NCBI GenBank assembly: GCA_019415335.1
Contig: DXKH01000135.1
Span: 1 to 64,000 of the forward strand
Direction of reading: 5' to 3'
Source of the DNA: Citrobacter sp.
Lineage (GTDB): Bacteria; Pseudomonadota; Gammaproteobacteria; Enterobacterales; Enterobacteriaceae
DNA length: 64,000 bases
A model generated the notes under the pieces. The model saw nothing but the letters and a program-made list of their open reading frames with translations, was not told the origin of the DNA and searched no databases. Below are positions 9,227-20,943 of this stretch, one piece after another. Each line of letters starts with the position of its first letter. The stretch's first letter is position 1. The position numbers and the translations under genes are program-made.

Positions 9227-9237
9227 GGAGTAGATGT

Positions 9238-9978
9238 ATGTCAATAGACTGGAACTGGGGCATTTTTTTACAACAAGCCCCATTCGGCAACACCACCTAT
9301 CTCGGCTGGCTCTGGAGCGGATTCCAGGTCACCGTCGCCTTATCCATCACCGCCTGGATCATTGCCTTCCTGGTCGGTTCTTTGTTCGGCATTTTACGCA
9401 CCGTCCCGAATCGCTTCCTTTCCGGGATTGGCACCCTGTATGTAGAACTGTTCCGTAACGTTCCGCTGATTGTCCAGTTCTTCACCTGGTATCTGGTCGT
9501 GCCTGAACTGCTGCCGGAGGATCTTGGCATGTGGTTTAAGGCGGAACTGGATCCCAACATTCAGTTCTTCGTCTCGTCCATGCTCTGTCTGGGACTGTTC
9601 ACCGCAGCACGCGTCTGCGAACAGGTTCGTGCCGCCATTCAGTCACTGCCGCGCGGTCAAAAAAACGCGGCGCTGGCGATGGGGCTGACCCTGCCACAGG
9701 CCTACCGCTACGTGCTGTTGCCTAACGCCTATCGCGTGATCGTCCCGCCGATGACCTCTGAGATGATGAACCTGGTGAAAAACTCTGCCATCGCCTCCAC
9801 CATCGGTCTGGTCGATATGGCCGCGCAGGCAGGTAAGCTGCTGGATTACTCAGCGCATGCCTGGGAATCGTTTACCGCCATCACGGTGGCGTACGTGTTG
9901 ATTAATGCCTTCATCATGCTGGTGATGAGTCTGGTGGAACGTAAAATCCGCCTGCCTGGCAATCTGGGAGGCAAATAA
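9238..9978 (+). CDS. gltJ: GltJ, glutamate/aspartate ABC transporter permease
   Basis: Inner-membrane permease (HisMQ type) of 246 aa. It has several hydrophobic segments and the cytoplasmic EAA loop region ([35 protein letters not shown] is its core, around residues 120-160) that docks GltL. CGGAG precedes the ATG. Its stop overlaps the gltK start by one base, so expression is coupled. Together with GltK it forms the heterodimeric channel. Confidence 0.96.
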   Translation: MSIDWNWGIFLQQAPFGNTTYLGWLWSGFQVTVALSITAWIIAFLVGSLFGILRTVPNRFLSGIGTLYVELFRNVPLIVQFFTWYLVVPELLPEDLGMWFKAELDPNIQFFVSSMLCLGLFTAARVCEQVRAAIQSLPRGQKNAALAMGLTLPQAYRYVLLPNAYRVIVPPMTSEMMNLVKNSAIASTIGLVDMAAQAGKLLDYSAHAWESFTAITVAYVLINAFIMLVMSLVERKIRLPGNLGGK

Positions 9979-10652
9979 TGTACGAATTCGACTGGAGTTC
10001 TATTGTCCCTTCCCTGCCCTATCTGCTGGATGGGCTGCTCATTACGCTGAAAATTACCGTCATCGCTGTGGTTATCGGTATTGTCTGGGGCACCATTCTC
10101 GCCGTTATGCGCCTTTCCAGCTTCGCGCCTGTCGCCTGGTTTGCTAAAGCGTACGTAAACGTTTTCCGCTCCATCCCGCTGGTGATGGTACTGTTGTGGT
10201 TCTACCTGATTGTGCCAGGACTATTGCAGGACGTACTGGGGCTGTCGCCGAAAACCGATATTCGCCTGATTTCAGCGATGGTCGCATTTTCGATGTTTGA
10301 AGCCGCCTATTACTCCGAAATTATCCGTGCGGGTATCCAGAGTATTTCCCGCGGGCAGTCAAGTGCGGCGCTGGCGTTGGGGATGACCCACTGGCAATCA
10401 ATGAAGCTCATCATTTTGCCGCAGGCGTTTCGCGCGATGGTGCCGCTGCTGCTGACGCAGGGTATCGTCCTGTTCCAGGATACTTCTCTGGTGTACGTCT
10501 TAAGCCTCGCGGATTTCTTCCGCACCGCGTCTACGATTGGCGAGCGTGATGGTACACAGGTCGAAATGATCCTGTTTGCCGGTGCCGTTTACTTTGTTAT
10601 CAGCCTGAGCGCGTCGTTGTTGGTCAGCTATTTGAAGAAAAGGACAGTTTAA
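9978..10652 (+). CDS. gltK: GltK, glutamate/aspartate ABC transporter permease
   Basis: Second permease subunit, 224 aa, with about five hydrophobic helices. Its EAA loop ([15 protein letters not shown], then [20 protein letters not shown]) corresponds to that of GltJ. The start overlaps the last base of gltJ and the stop overlaps the first base of gltL, so the three genes are tightly coupled. Confidence 0.96.
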   Translation: MYEFDWSSIVPSLPYLLDGLLITLKITVIAVVIGIVWGTILAVMRLSSFAPVAWFAKAYVNVFRSIPLVMVLLWFYLIVPGLLQDVLGLSPKTDIRLISAMVAFSMFEAAYYSEIIRAGIQSISRGQSSAALALGMTHWQSMKLIILPQAFRAMVPLLLTQGIVLFQDTSLVYVLSLADFFRTASTIGERDGTQVEMILFAGAVYFVISLSASLLVSYLKKRTV

Positions 10653-11377
10653 TGATTACCCTGAAAAATGTTTCTAAATGGTATGGTCACTTTCAGGTGC
10701 TGACCGACTGCTCCACGGAAGTGAAAAAAGGCGAAGTGGTGGTCGTCTGCGGCCCGTCAGGTTCCGGAAAGTCCACGCTGATCAAAACCGTTAACGGCCT
10801 GGAGCCGGTGCAAAAAGGTGAAATCACCGTGAACGGCATTATGGTCAACGACAAAAAAACCGATCTGGCGAAATTACGTTCACGCGTCGGGATGGTGTTC
10901 CAGCACTTTGAGCTGTTCCCGCATCTGTCGATTATCGAAAACCTGACTCTGGCGCAGGTGAAAGTGCTTAAGCGTGATAAAGCCCCGGCGCGTGAAAAAG
11001 CGCAGAAGTTACTGGAACGCGTAGGCCTTGCCGCACATGCCAATAAGTATCCGGCGCAACTTTCCGGCGGCCAACAACAGCGTGTGGCGATTGCCCGCGC
11101 GCTGTGTATGGATCCTATCGCTATGCTGTTCGATGAACCCACCTCCGCACTCGATCCGGAGATGATCAACGAAGTACTGGACGTCATGGTTGAACTGGCC
11201 AACGAAGGGATGACCATGATGGTTGTAACCCATGAAATGGGCTTTGCCCGCAAAGTGGCGAACCGGGTGATCTTTATGGACGAAGGGAAAATCGTTGAGG
11301 ACTCACCGAAAGAAGAGTTCTTCGCTAACCCGAAATCCGAACGTGCAAAAGACTTCCTCGCCAAAATCCTGCATTAA
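10652..11377 (+). CDS. gltL: GltL, glutamate/aspartate ABC transporter ATPase
   Basis: ATP-binding subunit of 241 aa, typical of the polar amino acid family. Visible motifs are Walker [10 protein letters not shown] (about residues 34-42), Q-loop [14 protein letters not shown] signature LSGGQQQR, Walker [12 protein letters not shown] and the switch histidine in VVTHEMGFA. It is the last gene of gltIJKL. Confidence 0.97.
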   Translation: MITLKNVSKWYGHFQVLTDCSTEVKKGEVVVVCGPSGSGKSTLIKTVNGLEPVQKGEITVNGIMVNDKKTDLAKLRSRVGMVFQHFELFPHLSIIENLTLAQVKVLKRDKAPAREKAQKLLERVGLAAHANKYPAQLSGGQQQRVAIARALCMDPIAMLFDEPTSALDPEMINEVLDVMVELANEGMTMMVVTHEMGFARKVANRVIFMDEGKIVEDSPKEEFFANPKSERAKDFLAKILH

Positions 11378-11493
11378 TATTCCTGGCGCGCATGTCAGAG
11401 TGCGCGCCATCTCACGCTTTCTTGCCTCGCTCCTCGAACCATTTTCACTCCGGCGTTACCCTTGCCACAAAGTAGCATTCATAAGGAGCAACA

Positions 11494-12429
11494 ATGGCAC
11501 TGCCAATAATCATAGATTGCGACCCGGGTCATGATGACGCTATCGCAATGGTTCTCGCCCTCGCCTCACCGGAACTTGACGTTAAAGCCATCACCTCATC
11601 CGCAGGTAACCAGACACCCGATAAAACGCTGCGCAACGTATTGCGAATGTTAACGTTGCTGAACCGCACGGACATTCCGGTGGCGGGCGGCGCGCCAAAG
11701 CCCTTGATGCGTGAACTGATCATTGCCGATAACGTCCATGGCGAAAGCGGACTGGACGGCCCGGCGCTACCGGAACCCGCCTTTGCACCGCAGCCATGCA
11801 CCGCCGTTGAGCTGATGGCGAAGACGCTGCGCGAAAGCGCTCAACCGGTCACCCTTGTCTCAACCGGACCGCAAACCAACGTCGCGCTGTTGTTGACCAG
11901 CCATCCTGAACTGCATAACAAAATCGCCCGTATCGTCATCATGGGCGGCGCAATGGGATTAGGCAACTGGACGCCTGCTGCCGAATTCAATATCTATGTC
12001 GACCCGGAAGCCGCAGAAATCGTCTTCCAGTCAGGAATTCCGGTGGTGATGGCTGGTCTGGACGTCACGCATAAAGCGCAAATTCACGTCGAAGATACCG
12101 AACGCTTCCGCGCGATTGGCAACCCGGTTTCCGCGATTGTTGCTGAACTACTCGATTTCTTTCTCGAGTATCATAAAGACGAGAAATGGGGATTTACCGG
12201 CGCGCCGCTGCACGACCCGTGCACCATCGCCTGGCTGCTGAAACCTGAACTGTTTACTACCGTTGAACGCTGGGTTGGCGTGGAAACGCAGGGGAAATAC
12301 ACCCAGGGGATGACCGTGGTGGACTATTACTTACTGACCGGTAATAAACCGAATGCCACGGTAATGGTGGATGTGGATCGTGAAGGGTTTGTTGACCTGC
12401 TGGCAGAACGGCTACAGTTTTACGCGTGA
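11494..12429 (+). CDS. rihA: RihA, pyrimidine-specific ribonucleoside hydrolase
   Basis: Hydrolyses cytidine and uridine to base and ribose in nucleoside salvage. The 311-aa product starts with the diagnostic calcium-binding motif DCDPGHDDA (residues 8-16) and carries [12 protein letters not shown] and the late D-containing segment [12 protein letters not shown]. The length matches E. coli RihA. AAGGAG precedes the ATG. It stands alone between gltL and REP elements, convergent with ybeL. Confidence 0.95.
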   Translation: MALPIIIDCDPGHDDAIAMVLALASPELDVKAITSSAGNQTPDKTLRNVLRMLTLLNRTDIPVAGGAPKPLMRELIIADNVHGESGLDGPALPEPAFAPQPCTAVELMAKTLRESAQPVTLVSTGPQTNVALLLTSHPELHNKIARIVIMGGAMGLGNWTPAAEFNIYVDPEAAEIVFQSGIPVVMAGLDVTHKAQIHVEDTERFRAIGNPVSAIVAELLDFFLEYHKDEKWGFTGAPLHDPCTIAWLLKPELFTTVERWVGVETQGKYTQGMTVVDYYLLTGNKPNATVMVDVDREGFVDLLAERLQFYA

Positions 12430-12433
12430 TCAA

Positions 12434-12516
12434 TGCCGGATGGCGCTGACGCTTATCCGGCCTACGTAATCAGTCACCGTAGGCCGGATAAAATGCGTCA
12501 GCATCGCCATCAGGCT
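12434..12516. repeat. REP doublet (BIME)
   Basis: TGCCGGATGGCGCTGACGC with TTATCCGGCCTACG, then the inverse GTAGGCCGGATAAAATGCG ending CGCCATCAGGCT. It occupies the spacer between the convergent rihA and ybeL genes. Confidence 0.85.
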
Positions 12517-12519
12517 ACA

Positions 12520-13002
12520 TTACGGTTCAAACGGTCGGCGCTGGAACTGGTCGTGTCCACATTTCGGGCACAATGGCAATACGTCTGGCGTATACACCGC
12601 TAAGTGGAAATGGCACTTCTCGCAGACCAGATTTCCCAGCCCCACCACTTCGCCACTGTGGTATACCCCGTGATGACTCAGGTCCTGAAAGACTTCGCGC
12701 CATTCGAGTTGCGTTTTGTCGGTGATATCCGCCAGTTCCTGCCACAGGCTCTCTTTGATTACCCGCATAAAGACGCTGTCTGACTCTTCATCCAGACTCT
12801 CTTCATAGCTCACGGCGAACTCTTGCAGATCGCGTCTGACGGCGCGTGTCAGTTCGTCCACTTCGGTTCGTGTTAACTCCCCGGCCTGCAAAACCTGCTG
12901 TCGTGCCTGTTCCACCAGCGCATCGATATCACGCTCGCCATTGCGCAGGCGTTCACTTAATGACGCCACCAGTTCACGGTAGTATTGAGCAACCTTGTTC
13001 AT
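12520..13002 (-). CDS. ybeL: YbeL, zinc-ribbon protein of unknown function
   Basis: 160-aa DUF1451 protein. The N-terminal two-thirds is charged and predicted helical (YRELVASLSERLRNGERDID, then LVEQARQQVLQ). The C-terminus carries a clear zinc ribbon, CEKCHFH about residue 129 and CPKCGHDQF about residue 148. No biochemical role is established that I know of. It is transcribed away from leuS; a good ribosome-binding site (AGGAGG) precedes the ATG. Confidence 0.9.
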   Translation of the reverse strand: MNKVAQYYRELVASLSERLRNGERDIDALVEQARQQVLQAGELTRTEVDELTRAVRRDLQEFAVSYEESLDEESDSVFMRVIKESLWQELADITDKTQLEWREVFQDLSHHGVYHSGEVVGLGNLVCEKCHFHLAVYTPDVLPLCPKCGHDQFQRRPFEP

Positions 13003-13237
13003 CGTTTCGCCTCCTGGGTCGTTAACTGTCTATAATAATAGACGTTATTTAGGCCGAGCTTTGCAAGACTGCCCACAGAGTATGTAAATTCGTGCAAGGA
13101 TTACCGTTGCGTGAATTCGAACCTGAATGCGCGAAAGGCTGTTTTGACGCGGGCGTTTGGGCTATGCTATGCGGATCTGAAACACCACATCGAAAGCTAC
13201 GTTTGTAGCTGTATTGAAAACAGGACCACTGGCTGCC

Positions 13238-15820
13238 ATGCAAGAGCAATACCGCCCGGAAGAGATAGAATCCAAAGTACAGCTTCACTGGGATGAGAAG
13301 CGCACATTTGAAGTGACCGAAGACGAGAGCAAAGAGAAGTATTACTGCCTGTCTATGCTTCCCTATCCTTCTGGTCGACTACACATGGGCCACGTACGTA
13401 ACTACACCATCGGTGACGTGATCGCCCGTTATCAGCGCATGCTGGGCAAAAACGTGCTGCAGCCTATCGGCTGGGACGCATTCGGCCTGCCAGCAGAAGG
13501 CGCGGCGGTGAAAAACAACACCGCACCGGCACCGTGGACCTACGACAATATCGCCTACATGAAGAATCAGCTCAAAATGTTGGGCTTTGGCTATGACTGG
13601 AGCCGTGAGCTGGCAACCTGTACCCCGGAATACTATCGCTGGGAGCAGAAATTCTTCACCGAGCTGTACAAAAAAGGTCTGGTCTATAAGAAGACCTCTG
13701 CGGTCAACTGGTGCCCGAACGATCAGACCGTACTGGCGAACGAACAGGTTATCGACGGCTGCTGCTGGCGCTGCGACACCAAAGTTGAGCGTAAAGAGAT
13801 CCCGCAGTGGTTTATTAAAATCACCGCCTATGCCGATGAGCTGCTCGACTCCCTGGATAAACTGGACCACTGGCCTGACACCGTGAAAACGATGCAGCGC
13901 AACTGGATTGGCCGTTCTGAGGGCGTGGAAATCACCTTCAACGTGAACGGCTATGACAACACGCTGAGCGTCTACACGACCCGCCCGGACACCTTTATGG
14001 GTGCCACCTATCTGGCCGTTGCCGCCGGCCACCCGCTGGCGCAGAAAGCGGCTGAGAACAACCCTGAACTGGCAGCCTTTATCGACGAATGCCGTAACAC
14101 CAAAGTGGCCGAAGCCGACATGGCGACCATGGAGAAAAAAGGCGTCGATACTGGCTTTAAAGCTGTTCACCCGCTGACCGGCGAAGCGATTCCGGTCTGG
14201 GCAGCTAACTTTGTGCTGATGGAATACGGCACTGGCGCGGTCATGGCCGTACCGGGTCACGATCAGCGCGACTACGAATTTGCCACCAAATATGGCTTAA
14301 CCATTAAGCCAGTTATCCTGGCAGCCGACGGTTCTGAGCCAGACCTTTCCGAACAGGCGATGACCGATAAAGGCGTCCTGTTTAACTCTGGTGAATTTGA
14401 TGGTCTGGCCTTCGAAGCGGCCTTCAACGCCATTGCCGATAAACTGGCAGCCAAAGGCGTGGGCGAACGTAAGATCAACTACCGTCTGCGCGACTGGGGC
14501 GTTTCCCGTCAGCGTTACTGGGGCGCACCGATCCCGATGGTAACCCTGGAAGACGGCACCGTGCTGCCAACGCCGGAAGATCAACTGCCGGTGATCCTGC
14601 CGGAAGATGTCGTGATGGACGGCATTACCAGCCCGATCAAAGCCGATCCGGAATGGGCGAAAACCACAGTTAACGGCCAGCCTGCGCTGCGCGAAACCGA
14701 CACCTTCGACACCTTTATGGAGTCATCCTGGTACTATGCGCGCTACACCTGCCCGCAGTATCAGGAAGGGATGCTGGATTCCGACGCCGCAAACTACTGG
14801 CTGCCGGTCGATATTTATATTGGCGGTATCGAACACGCCATCATGCACCTGCTCTACTTCCGCTTCTTCCACAAACTGATGCGCGATGCCGGCATGGTGA
14901 ACTCTGACGAACCGGCAAAACAACTGCTGTGTCAGGGGATGGTACTGGCGGATGCGTTCTACTATGTCGGCGAAAACGGCGAGCGTAACTGGGTTTCCCC
15001 AGTAGATGCGATCGTTGAGCGTGACGAGAAAGGCCGTATCGTGAAGGCGAAAGACGCGGCAGGCCATGAGCTGGTGTATACCGGCATGAGCAAAATGTCC
15101 AAGTCGAAAAACAACGGTATCGACCCGCAGGTAATGGTTGAGCGTTACGGCGCGGATACCGTGCGTCTGTTTATGATGTTCGCCTCTCCGGCTGATATGA
15201 CGCTGGAATGGCAGGAGTCCGGCGTGGAAGGCGCTAACCGCTTCCTGAAACGTGTCTGGAAACTGGTGTACGAACACACTTCCCGTGGCGATGTTGCGCC
15301 GCTGAACGTTGACGCGCTGACAGAAGATCAGAAAGCGCTGCGCCGTGATGTACACAAAACGATCGCCAAAGTGACCGATGATATCGGCCGCCGTCAGACC
15401 TTCAACACCGCGATTGCCGCCGTGATGGAGCTGATGAACAAACTGGCGAAAGCCCCGCAGGATGACGAGCAGGATCGTGCGTTGATGCAGGAAGCGCTGC
15501 TGGCGGTGGTGCGGATGCTTAACCCGTTCACCCCACACGTCTGCTTTACGCTGTGGCAGGCGCTGAAAGGCGAAGGCGACATCGACAACGCGCCGTGGCC
15601 GGTCGCGGATGACGCCGCAATGGTCGAAGACTCCACGCTGGTCGTGGTTCAGGTTAACGGCAAGGTGCGTGGCAAAATCACCGTACCGGTGAATGCGACA
15701 GAAGAACAGGTTCGTGAACGTGCGGGCCAGGAACATCTGGTCGCAAAATATCTTGATGGCGTTACCGTGCGTAAAGTGATTTACGTACCGGGTAAACTCC
15801 TCAATCTGGTCGTTGGCTAA
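13238..15820 (+). CDS. leuS: LeuS, leucyl-tRNA synthetase
   Basis: Class I aminoacyl-tRNA synthetase of 860 aa. The HIGH-type motif is [14 protein letters not shown] (about residues 39-52), the CP1 editing domain follows with TTRPDTFMG and the [10 protein letters not shown] region, and the KMSKS loop is [10 protein letters not shown] around residue 620. A C-terminal anticodon-binding and tRNA-contact domain ends in KLLNLVVG. Start at ATG 13238 as in E. coli ([12 protein letters not shown]); an upstream in-frame TTG at 13214 is rejected. First gene of leuS-lptE-holA-nadD. Confidence 0.98.
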   Translation: MQEQYRPEEIESKVQLHWDEKRTFEVTEDESKEKYYCLSMLPYPSGRLHMGHVRNYTIGDVIARYQRMLGKNVLQPIGWDAFGLPAEGAAVKNNTAPAPWTYDNIAYMKNQLKMLGFGYDWSRELATCTPEYYRWEQKFFTELYKKGLVYKKTSAVNWCPNDQTVLANEQVIDGCCWRCDTKVERKEIPQWFIKITAYADELLDSLDKLDHWPDTVKTMQRNWIGRSEGVEITFNVNGYDNTLSVYTTRPDTFMGATYLAVAAGHPLAQKAAENNPELAAFIDECRNTKVAEADMATMEKKGVDTGFKAVHPLTGEAIPVWAANFVLMEYGTGAVMAVPGHDQRDYEFATKYGLTIKPVILAADGSEPDLSEQAMTDKGVLFNSGEFDGLAFEAAFNAIADKLAAKGVGERKINYRLRDWGVSRQRYWGAPIPMVTLEDGTVLPTPEDQLPVILPEDVVMDGITSPIKADPEWAKTTVNGQPALRETDTFDTFMESSWYYARYTCPQYQEGMLDSDAANYWLPVDIYIGGIEHAIMHLLYFRFFHKLMRDAGMVNSDEPAKQLLCQGMVLADAFYYVGENGERNWVSPVDAIVERDEKGRIVKAKDAAGHELVYTGMSKMSKSKNNGIDPQVMVERYGADTVRLFMMFASPADMTLEWQESGVEGANRFLKRVWKLVYEHTSRGDVAPLNVDALTEDQKALRRDVHKTIAKVTDDIGRRQTFNTAIAAVMELMNKLAKAPQDDEQDRALMQEALLAVVRMLNPFTPHVCFTLWQALKGEGDIDNAPWPVADDAAMVEDSTLVVVQVNGKVRGKITVPVNATEEQVRERAGQEHLVAKYLDGVTVRKVIYVPGKLLNLVVG

Positions 15821-15834
15821 GCGCGGGAGGAAGC

Positions 15835-16425
15835 GTGCGATATCTGGCAACATTGTTGTTATCTCTGGCGGTGTTAACCACCGCCGGGTGTGGCTGGCAC
15901 CTGCGCAATACCACGCAGGTTCCGGACACAATGAAAACCATGATTCTGGACACGGGGGATCCGAATGGTCCGTTAAGCCGTGCGGTGCGTAATCAACTGC
16001 GTCTGAATGATATTGAGCTCCTGGATAAGAGTACGCTGCGTAAAGACGTGCCGTCTCTGCGTCTGGGCCGGGTCAGCATTTCGCAAGATACCGCGTCTGT
16101 CTTCCAGAATGGTCAGACAGCAGAATATCAGATGGTTATGACGGTCAATGCGTCAGTGTTGATTCCGGGTCACGATATTTATCCAATCAGCGTCCGGGTA
16201 TTCCGTTCGTTCTTCGACAACCCACAGATGGCGCTGGCGAAGGATAACGAACAGGAGATGATCATCAAAGAGATGTACGACAAAGCGGCGGAACAGCTGA
16301 TTCGTAAGCTGCCAAGCGTACATGCAGCGGATCGTCGCTCATCAGAAGAAGAGGTTGCCGTTGATGATAAAGATACGGCCCCTGCATCCTCCTCAACGCG
16401 TGTCTCCAGCACGCTGGGTAACTGA
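15835..16425 (+). CDS. lptE: LptE, LPS-assembly lipoprotein
   Basis: Outer-membrane lipoprotein that plugs the LptD barrel and completes the lipopolysaccharide transport machine. The 196-aa precursor has a signal peptide with lipobox TAGC and acylated Cys19, and the conserved [11 protein letters not shown] segment. The start is GTG at 15835 after GGGAGGAA. The C-terminal tail is acidic and poorly conserved, slightly longer than in E. coli. Its stop overlaps holA by one base. Confidence 0.95.
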   Translation: MRYLATLLLSLAVLTTAGCGWHLRNTTQVPDTMKTMILDTGDPNGPLSRAVRNQLRLNDIELLDKSTLRKDVPSLRLGRVSISQDTASVFQNGQTAEYQMVMTVNASVLIPGHDIYPISVRVFRSFFDNPQMALAKDNEQEMIIKEMYDKAAEQLIRKLPSVHAADRRSSEEEVAVDDKDTAPASSSTRVSSTLGN

Positions 16426-17456
16426 TGATTCGGTTGTACCCTGAACAACTCCGCGCGCAACTCTCTGAAGGGTTGCGCGCGGCGTATCTGCTACTCGGAA
16501 ACGATCCACTGTTGTTGCAGGAAAGCCAGGACGCCATCCGTCAGGTTGCGGCAACTCAGGGATTCGACGAACACCACACGTTTACTCTCGACAACAATAC
16601 CGACTGGAACGCATTGTTCTCGCAATGCCAGGCGATGAGCCTGTTCGCCAGTCGTCAGACGCTGCTGCTGTTACTGCCAGAAAATGGTCCGAATGCCGCC
16701 GTGAATGAACAACTGGCGACATTGGTTCAACTGCTACATGACGATCTGCTGCTGATCGTACGTGGAAACAAGCTCAGTAAAGCGCAGGAAAATGCCGTCT
16801 GGTTTAGCGCGCTGGCCGACCGGGCCGTTCAGGTCAGTTGTCAGACGCCGGAACAGGCGCAACTTCCCCGTTGGGTTGCCGCGCGCGCAAAGCAAAATAA
16901 TCTGCAACTGGACGACGCAGCGAATCAACTGTTGTGCTATTGCTATGAAGGTAACCTGCTGGCACTGGCGCAGGCGCTGGAACGTTTGTCCCTGTTGTGG
17001 CCCGACGGTAAGCTCACCCTGCCTCGCGTTGAGCAGGCCGTGAACGACGCCGCCCACTTCACGCCATTCCATTGGGTGGATGCGCTGGTCATGGGCAAGA
17101 GTAAGCGCGCACTGCACATTCTTCAGCAGTTACGCCTGGAAGGCAGCGAACCGGTTATTTTGCTGCGCACCCTGCAACGTGAACTGTTGCTGCTGGTCAC
17201 GCTGAAACGCCAGTCAGCCCACACCCCGCTACGCACGCTCTTTGATAAGCATCGTGTCTGGCAAAACCGCCGGAGCATGATTGGCGACGCGTTGAACCGG
17301 CTCACTCCGGCACAGTTACGTCAGGCGGTACAATTACTGACACGTACGGAATTAACGCTGAAGCAGGACTATGGTCAGTCGGTCTGGGCGGAGCTTGAAG
17401 GGCTCTCACTGCTGATTTGCCACAACGCGCTGGCTGAAGTTTTTATTGATGGCTGA
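16425..17456 (+). CDS. holA: HolA, DNA polymerase III delta subunit
   Basis: Delta subunit of the clamp loader that opens the beta clamp. The 343-aa protein has the AAA+-like delta fold with the N-terminal motif [13 protein letters not shown] and [12 protein letters not shown], without a functional Walker A, and a helical C-terminal collar domain. The ATG overlaps the lptE stop by one base; its stop is 1 nt from nadD, so lptE-holA-nadD are co-translated. Confidence 0.96.
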   Translation: MIRLYPEQLRAQLSEGLRAAYLLLGNDPLLLQESQDAIRQVAATQGFDEHHTFTLDNNTDWNALFSQCQAMSLFASRQTLLLLLPENGPNAAVNEQLATLVQLLHDDLLLIVRGNKLSKAQENAVWFSALADRAVQVSCQTPEQAQLPRWVAARAKQNNLQLDDAANQLLCYCYEGNLLALAQALERLSLLWPDGKLTLPRVEQAVNDAAHFTPFHWVDALVMGKSKRALHILQQLRLEGSEPVILLRTLQRELLLLVTLKRQSAHTPLRTLFDKHRVWQNRRSMIGDALNRLTPAQLRQAVQLLTRTELTLKQDYGQSVWAELEGLSLLICHNALAEVFIDG

Positions 17457-17457
17457 T

Positions 17458-18099
17458 ATGAAATCATTACAGGCTCTCTTTGGCGGCACCTTTGATCCGG
17501 TGCACTATGGTCACCTCAAACCCGTGGAAACGCTGGCCAATCTGATTGGTCTGTCACGGGTCATCGTGATGCCGAATAATGTTCCCCCTCATCGCCCGCA
17601 ACCGGAGGCCACCAGTGCACAGCGGAAAACCATGCTGGAACTGGCGATTGCCGACAAGCCGCTGTTTATCCTCGATGAGCGCGAACTGAAGCACGACACC
17701 CCCTCCTACACGGCGCAAACGCTGAAGGCCTGGCGTGAAGAGCAAGGCCCGGATGCCCCGCTGGCGTTTATCATTGGTCAGGACTCGCTGCTGACTTTCC
17801 CGACCTGGCATGACTACGAGACAATTCTCGACAACACCCATCTGATTGTCTGCCGCCGCCCAGGCTACCCGCTCGAAATGGGGCAGGAACAGCATCAACA
17901 TTGGCTGGATCAACATCTGACGAATACGCCGGACGATCTGCACCTGCTACCGGCCGGAAAAATCTATCTCGCCGAAACGCCGTGGTTCAATATTTCCGCT
18001 ACGATCATCCGCGAACGACTGGAAAACGGCGAACCGTGTGATGACCTGATGCCGCGCGCGGTGCTGGACTATATCAATCAGCATGGATTGTATCGCTAA
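17458..18099 (+). CDS. nadD: NadD, nicotinate-mononucleotide adenylyltransferase
   Basis: Makes deamido-NAD from nicotinate mononucleotide and ATP. The 213-aa protein has the nucleotidyltransferase motif [11 protein letters not shown] at residues 9-19 and the late [10 protein letters not shown] motif. Start at 17458 gives the E. coli length; ATGs at 17446 and 17449 inside holA are less likely. Its 3' end overlaps the 3' end of the convergent cobD by 26 nt. Confidence 0.96.
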   Translation: MKSLQALFGGTFDPVHYGHLKPVETLANLIGLSRVIVMPNNVPPHRPQPEATSAQRKTMLELAIADKPLFILDERELKHDTPSYTAQTLKAWREEQGPDAPLAFIIGQDSLLTFPTWHDYETILDNTHLIVCRRPGYPLEMGQEQHQHWLDQHLTNTPDDLHLLPAGKIYLAETPWFNISATIIRERLENGEPCDDLMPRAVLDYINQHGLYR

Positions 18100-19159
18100 G
18101 CACGTCGGTTAACGCCGCCAGCAGGCGGTCGTTCTCTTCCTGACTGCGTATTGCCACGCGGAAATAGCGTCCATCAAGACCCGGGTAATTGGCACAACTG
18201 CGAATCAAAATATGCCGCGCCAACAGAGCGCGCTGAAGATCGGTTTCGCAACGCAGCAGGAGATAATTCGCCTGGCCGGGATACACTGTCAGTCCCGGCA
18301 GCGCACACAACTGCTGATAAAAGCGTCCGCCCTCTTCACGCAGCCACTGCCATGTCGCCTGTTGATAATCGGTATCCTCCAGAACCTGCTCCCCTGCCAG
18401 TGCGGCAAAGGCGTTAATCGACCACGGCATCTGTCGTGCCCTCATCGCCGCAACTGCCTGCTCATCGCTGTTGATGAGATACCCCAGTCTCAGTCCTGGA
18501 ATGGCATAGAATTTTGTCAGTGAACGCAGAACCCAGATGTGCGAATTATCCTGTAACGCTGGAATAAATCCCGTTTCGTCGGCAATAAAATCGATAAACG
18601 CTTCATCAAGGATCAGCGCAATATTGAGCAACTGGCAGCGCCCGGCAATCGCGTCGAGTAACGCCCGTTCCGGCAGTAATCCGGTGGGATTGTTAGGCGT
18701 GCACAAAAACAGACAGTCCAGTTCTGCCGTTAATGCATCGAGGATCGCCCCGGTCAACTGCCAGTCGTCCTCTTCACGCAGCATGAACGTATCAATGACG
18801 CATTCGCTCCACTGCAACGCGCGCCGGTATTCGGCAAAACCCGGCGTGACGATCATTGCCCGTCGCGGTTTCAAACCGTTCACCAGGGTAAAGATCGACT
18901 CGGTCTCACCGTTTCCGGCGAGGATCCATTCGGCTGGCACCTGGTGATGTCGGGCCAGCGCCTGATGCAGGTGGCGGTAATCGACGTCAGGATAGCGCTC
19001 GGCAAGGTGTAAATTGTCGACAATGGCGCGTTTTACCGTTTCAGGCATACCCAGTGGATTAATATTCGCGCTAAAATCCAGCAACTTCTCGGGTGAGATC
19101 CCGAGGAGCTCAGCCGCCTCACGGGTATTACCGCCGTGTGCGCTTTTGAATAGAGACAT
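18074..19159 (-). CDS. cobD: CobD, L-threonine-O-3-phosphate decarboxylase
   Basis: PLP enzyme that makes (R)-1-aminopropan-2-ol O-phosphate, the linker of the cobalamin lower loop. The 361-aa product is a class II aminotransferase fold with [10 protein letters not shown] near the N-terminus, [23 protein letters not shown] and the PLP lysine in [15 protein letters not shown] (Lys216 by count). Start at 19159 ([11 protein letters not shown]) with AGGAG 8 nt upstream. It is present in Salmonella at this site and absent from E. coli K-12, so this organism probably makes or remodels B12. It diverges from cobC. Confidence 0.94.
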   Translation of the reverse strand: MSLFKSAHGGNTREAAELLGISPEKLLDFSANINPLGMPETVKRAIVDNLHLAERYPDVDYRHLHQALARHHQVPAEWILAGNGETESIFTLVNGLKPRRAMIVTPGFAEYRRALQWSECVIDTFMLREEDDWQLTGAILDALTAELDCLFLCTPNNPTGLLPERALLDAIAGRCQLLNIALILDEAFIDFIADETGFIPALQDNSHIWVLRSLTKFYAIPGLRLGYLINSDEQAVAAMRARQMPWSINAFAALAGEQVLEDTDYQQATWQWLREEGGRFYQQLCALPGLTVYPGQANYLLLRCETDLQRALLARHILIRSCANYPGLDGRYFRVAIRSQEENDRLLAALTDVLSDTIHAD

Positions 19160-19256
19160 CGTGCCGCTCCTGGCAAAAGAGGCTATTTTAGAGAAAATAG
19201 CGCGCGCATTCAGGGCGAATATCATGTTTTGCGCGAATACGTATCAAGAGGGAAAA

Positions 19257-19868
19257 ATGCGACTCTGGTTAGTTCGTCATGGTGAAACCGAGGCCAATGT
19301 GGCGGGATTGTACAGCGGTCATGCCCCCACGCCGTTGACCGGGCGCGGCGTGACACAGGCGAAAACGCTGAATACACTGCTCAGCCAGGTTCCCTTTGAC
19401 CAGGTGCTGTGTAGCGAACTGGAGCGCGCGCAGCACACGGCGCGTTTAGTGCTTCAGGGGCGTGAACTGCCACTACGGGTGAAACCCGAACTCAATGAGA
19501 TGTTCTTTGGCGACTGGGAGATGCGTCATCACCAGGATCTGGCCCGCGAAGATGCCGAGAACTATGCGGCCTGGTGCAACGACTGGCAAAATGCTGTTCC
19601 CACCAATGGGGAAGGATTTCAGTCCTTCGCCCGGCGTGTTGAGCAGACGATTGCGCTCCTTGCTGACTACCAGCACCATGATCATGTGCTGATCGTCAGC
19701 CATCAGGGTGTTCTCAGCCTGTTGATCGCCCGGCTGCTGGCCATGCCCGCCGCCGCGATGTGGCATTTTCGCGTTGAGCAAGGCTGCTGGAGCGCCATTG
19801 ATTTCACGGGTGATTTTGCCACACTTCGGGTGCTCAACAGCAGAGCGATATGGACCCCCGGCGAGTAA
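19257..19868 (+). CDS. cobC: CobC, alpha-ribazole-5'-phosphate phosphatase
   Basis: Histidine phosphatase superfamily member acting late in cobalamin nucleotide-loop assembly. The 203-aa protein begins MRLWLVRHGETEAN with catalytic His8, and has a second conserved histidine in VSHQGVLSLL. The ATG at 19257 follows AAGAGGG; the open frame extends further upstream but overlaps cobD. The roughly 97-bp cobD-cobC gap should hold divergent promoters. Confidence 0.94.
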   Translation: MRLWLVRHGETEANVAGLYSGHAPTPLTGRGVTQAKTLNTLLSQVPFDQVLCSELERAQHTARLVLQGRELPLRVKPELNEMFFGDWEMRHHQDLAREDAENYAAWCNDWQNAVPTNGEGFQSFARRVEQTIALLADYQHHDHVLIVSHQGVLSLLIARLLAMPAAAMWHFRVEQGCWSAIDFTGDFATLRVLNSRAIWTPGE

Positions 19869-20047
19869 AATATCTGTTTTTTATCGCCAGAAACGCTCCG
19901 CCCATTGACACCCCCGGACAGGCTGCTATCCTCCGCTGCCAGACTTTCCCCGCCCTTCAGCACGTTGCAGAAATTGTTTTACAAAAATGGCGATGCATTC
20001 TGTTGCATGGGGTGGGATGATAGCCCACTTTCAAAAACCGCCGGTGA

Positions 20048-20443
<396 letters not shown>

Positions 20444-20446
20444 TGC

Positions 20447-20914
20447 GTGAAGCTTCAACTTGTCGCGGTAGGCACGAAAATGCCCGACTGGGTACACACC
20501 GGTTTTACCGAGTACCTGCGGCGTTTTCCCAAAGACATGCCTTTTGAGCTGATCGAAATTCCGGCCGGCAAACGCGGCAAGAATGCGGACATCAAGCGTA
20601 TTCTCGACAAAGAGGGTGAACAAATGCTGGCTGCCGCAGGCAAAAACCGCATCGTCACCCTGGATATTCCCGGTAAACCCTGGGACACGCCGCAACTGGC
20701 GACCGAACTGGAACGCTGGAAGCTGGACGGTCGTGATGTCAGCCTGTTGATCGGCGGGCCGGAGGGATTATCCCCTGCCTGCAAAGCAGCAGCAGAACAA
20801 AGTTGGTCGCTCTCTGCGCTAACACTTCCTCATCCGCTCGTTCGGGTGCTGGTGGCAGAGAGCCTGTATCGGGCGTGGAGCATTACCACTAATCACCCTT
20901 ATCACCGTGAGTGA
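20447..20914 (+). CDS. rlmH: RlmH, 23S rRNA (pseudouridine1915-N3)-methyltransferase
   Basis: SPOUT-class methyltransferase acting on helix 69 of assembled 70S ribosomes. The 155-aa protein shows the SAM-binding knot motif [13 protein letters not shown] and the C-terminal [20 protein letters not shown] segment ending NHPYHRE. The start is GTG at 20447. It is translated directly after rsfS and followed by mrdA after 29 nt. Confidence 0.96.
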   Translation: MKLQLVAVGTKMPDWVHTGFTEYLRRFPKDMPFELIEIPAGKRGKNADIKRILDKEGEQMLAAAGKNRIVTLDIPGKPWDTPQLATELERWKLDGRDVSLLIGGPEGLSPACKAAAEQSWSLSALTLPHPLVRVLVAESLYRAWSITTNHPYHRE

Positions 20915-20943
20915 TCACTGAGCTTGAGTAGACTAAGCAGCGG

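Noticed and set aside
14723..15931. 402-codon minus-strand frame opposite leuS and lptE
   Set aside because: It is the shadow of leuS; no ribosome-binding site or family similarity is visible.
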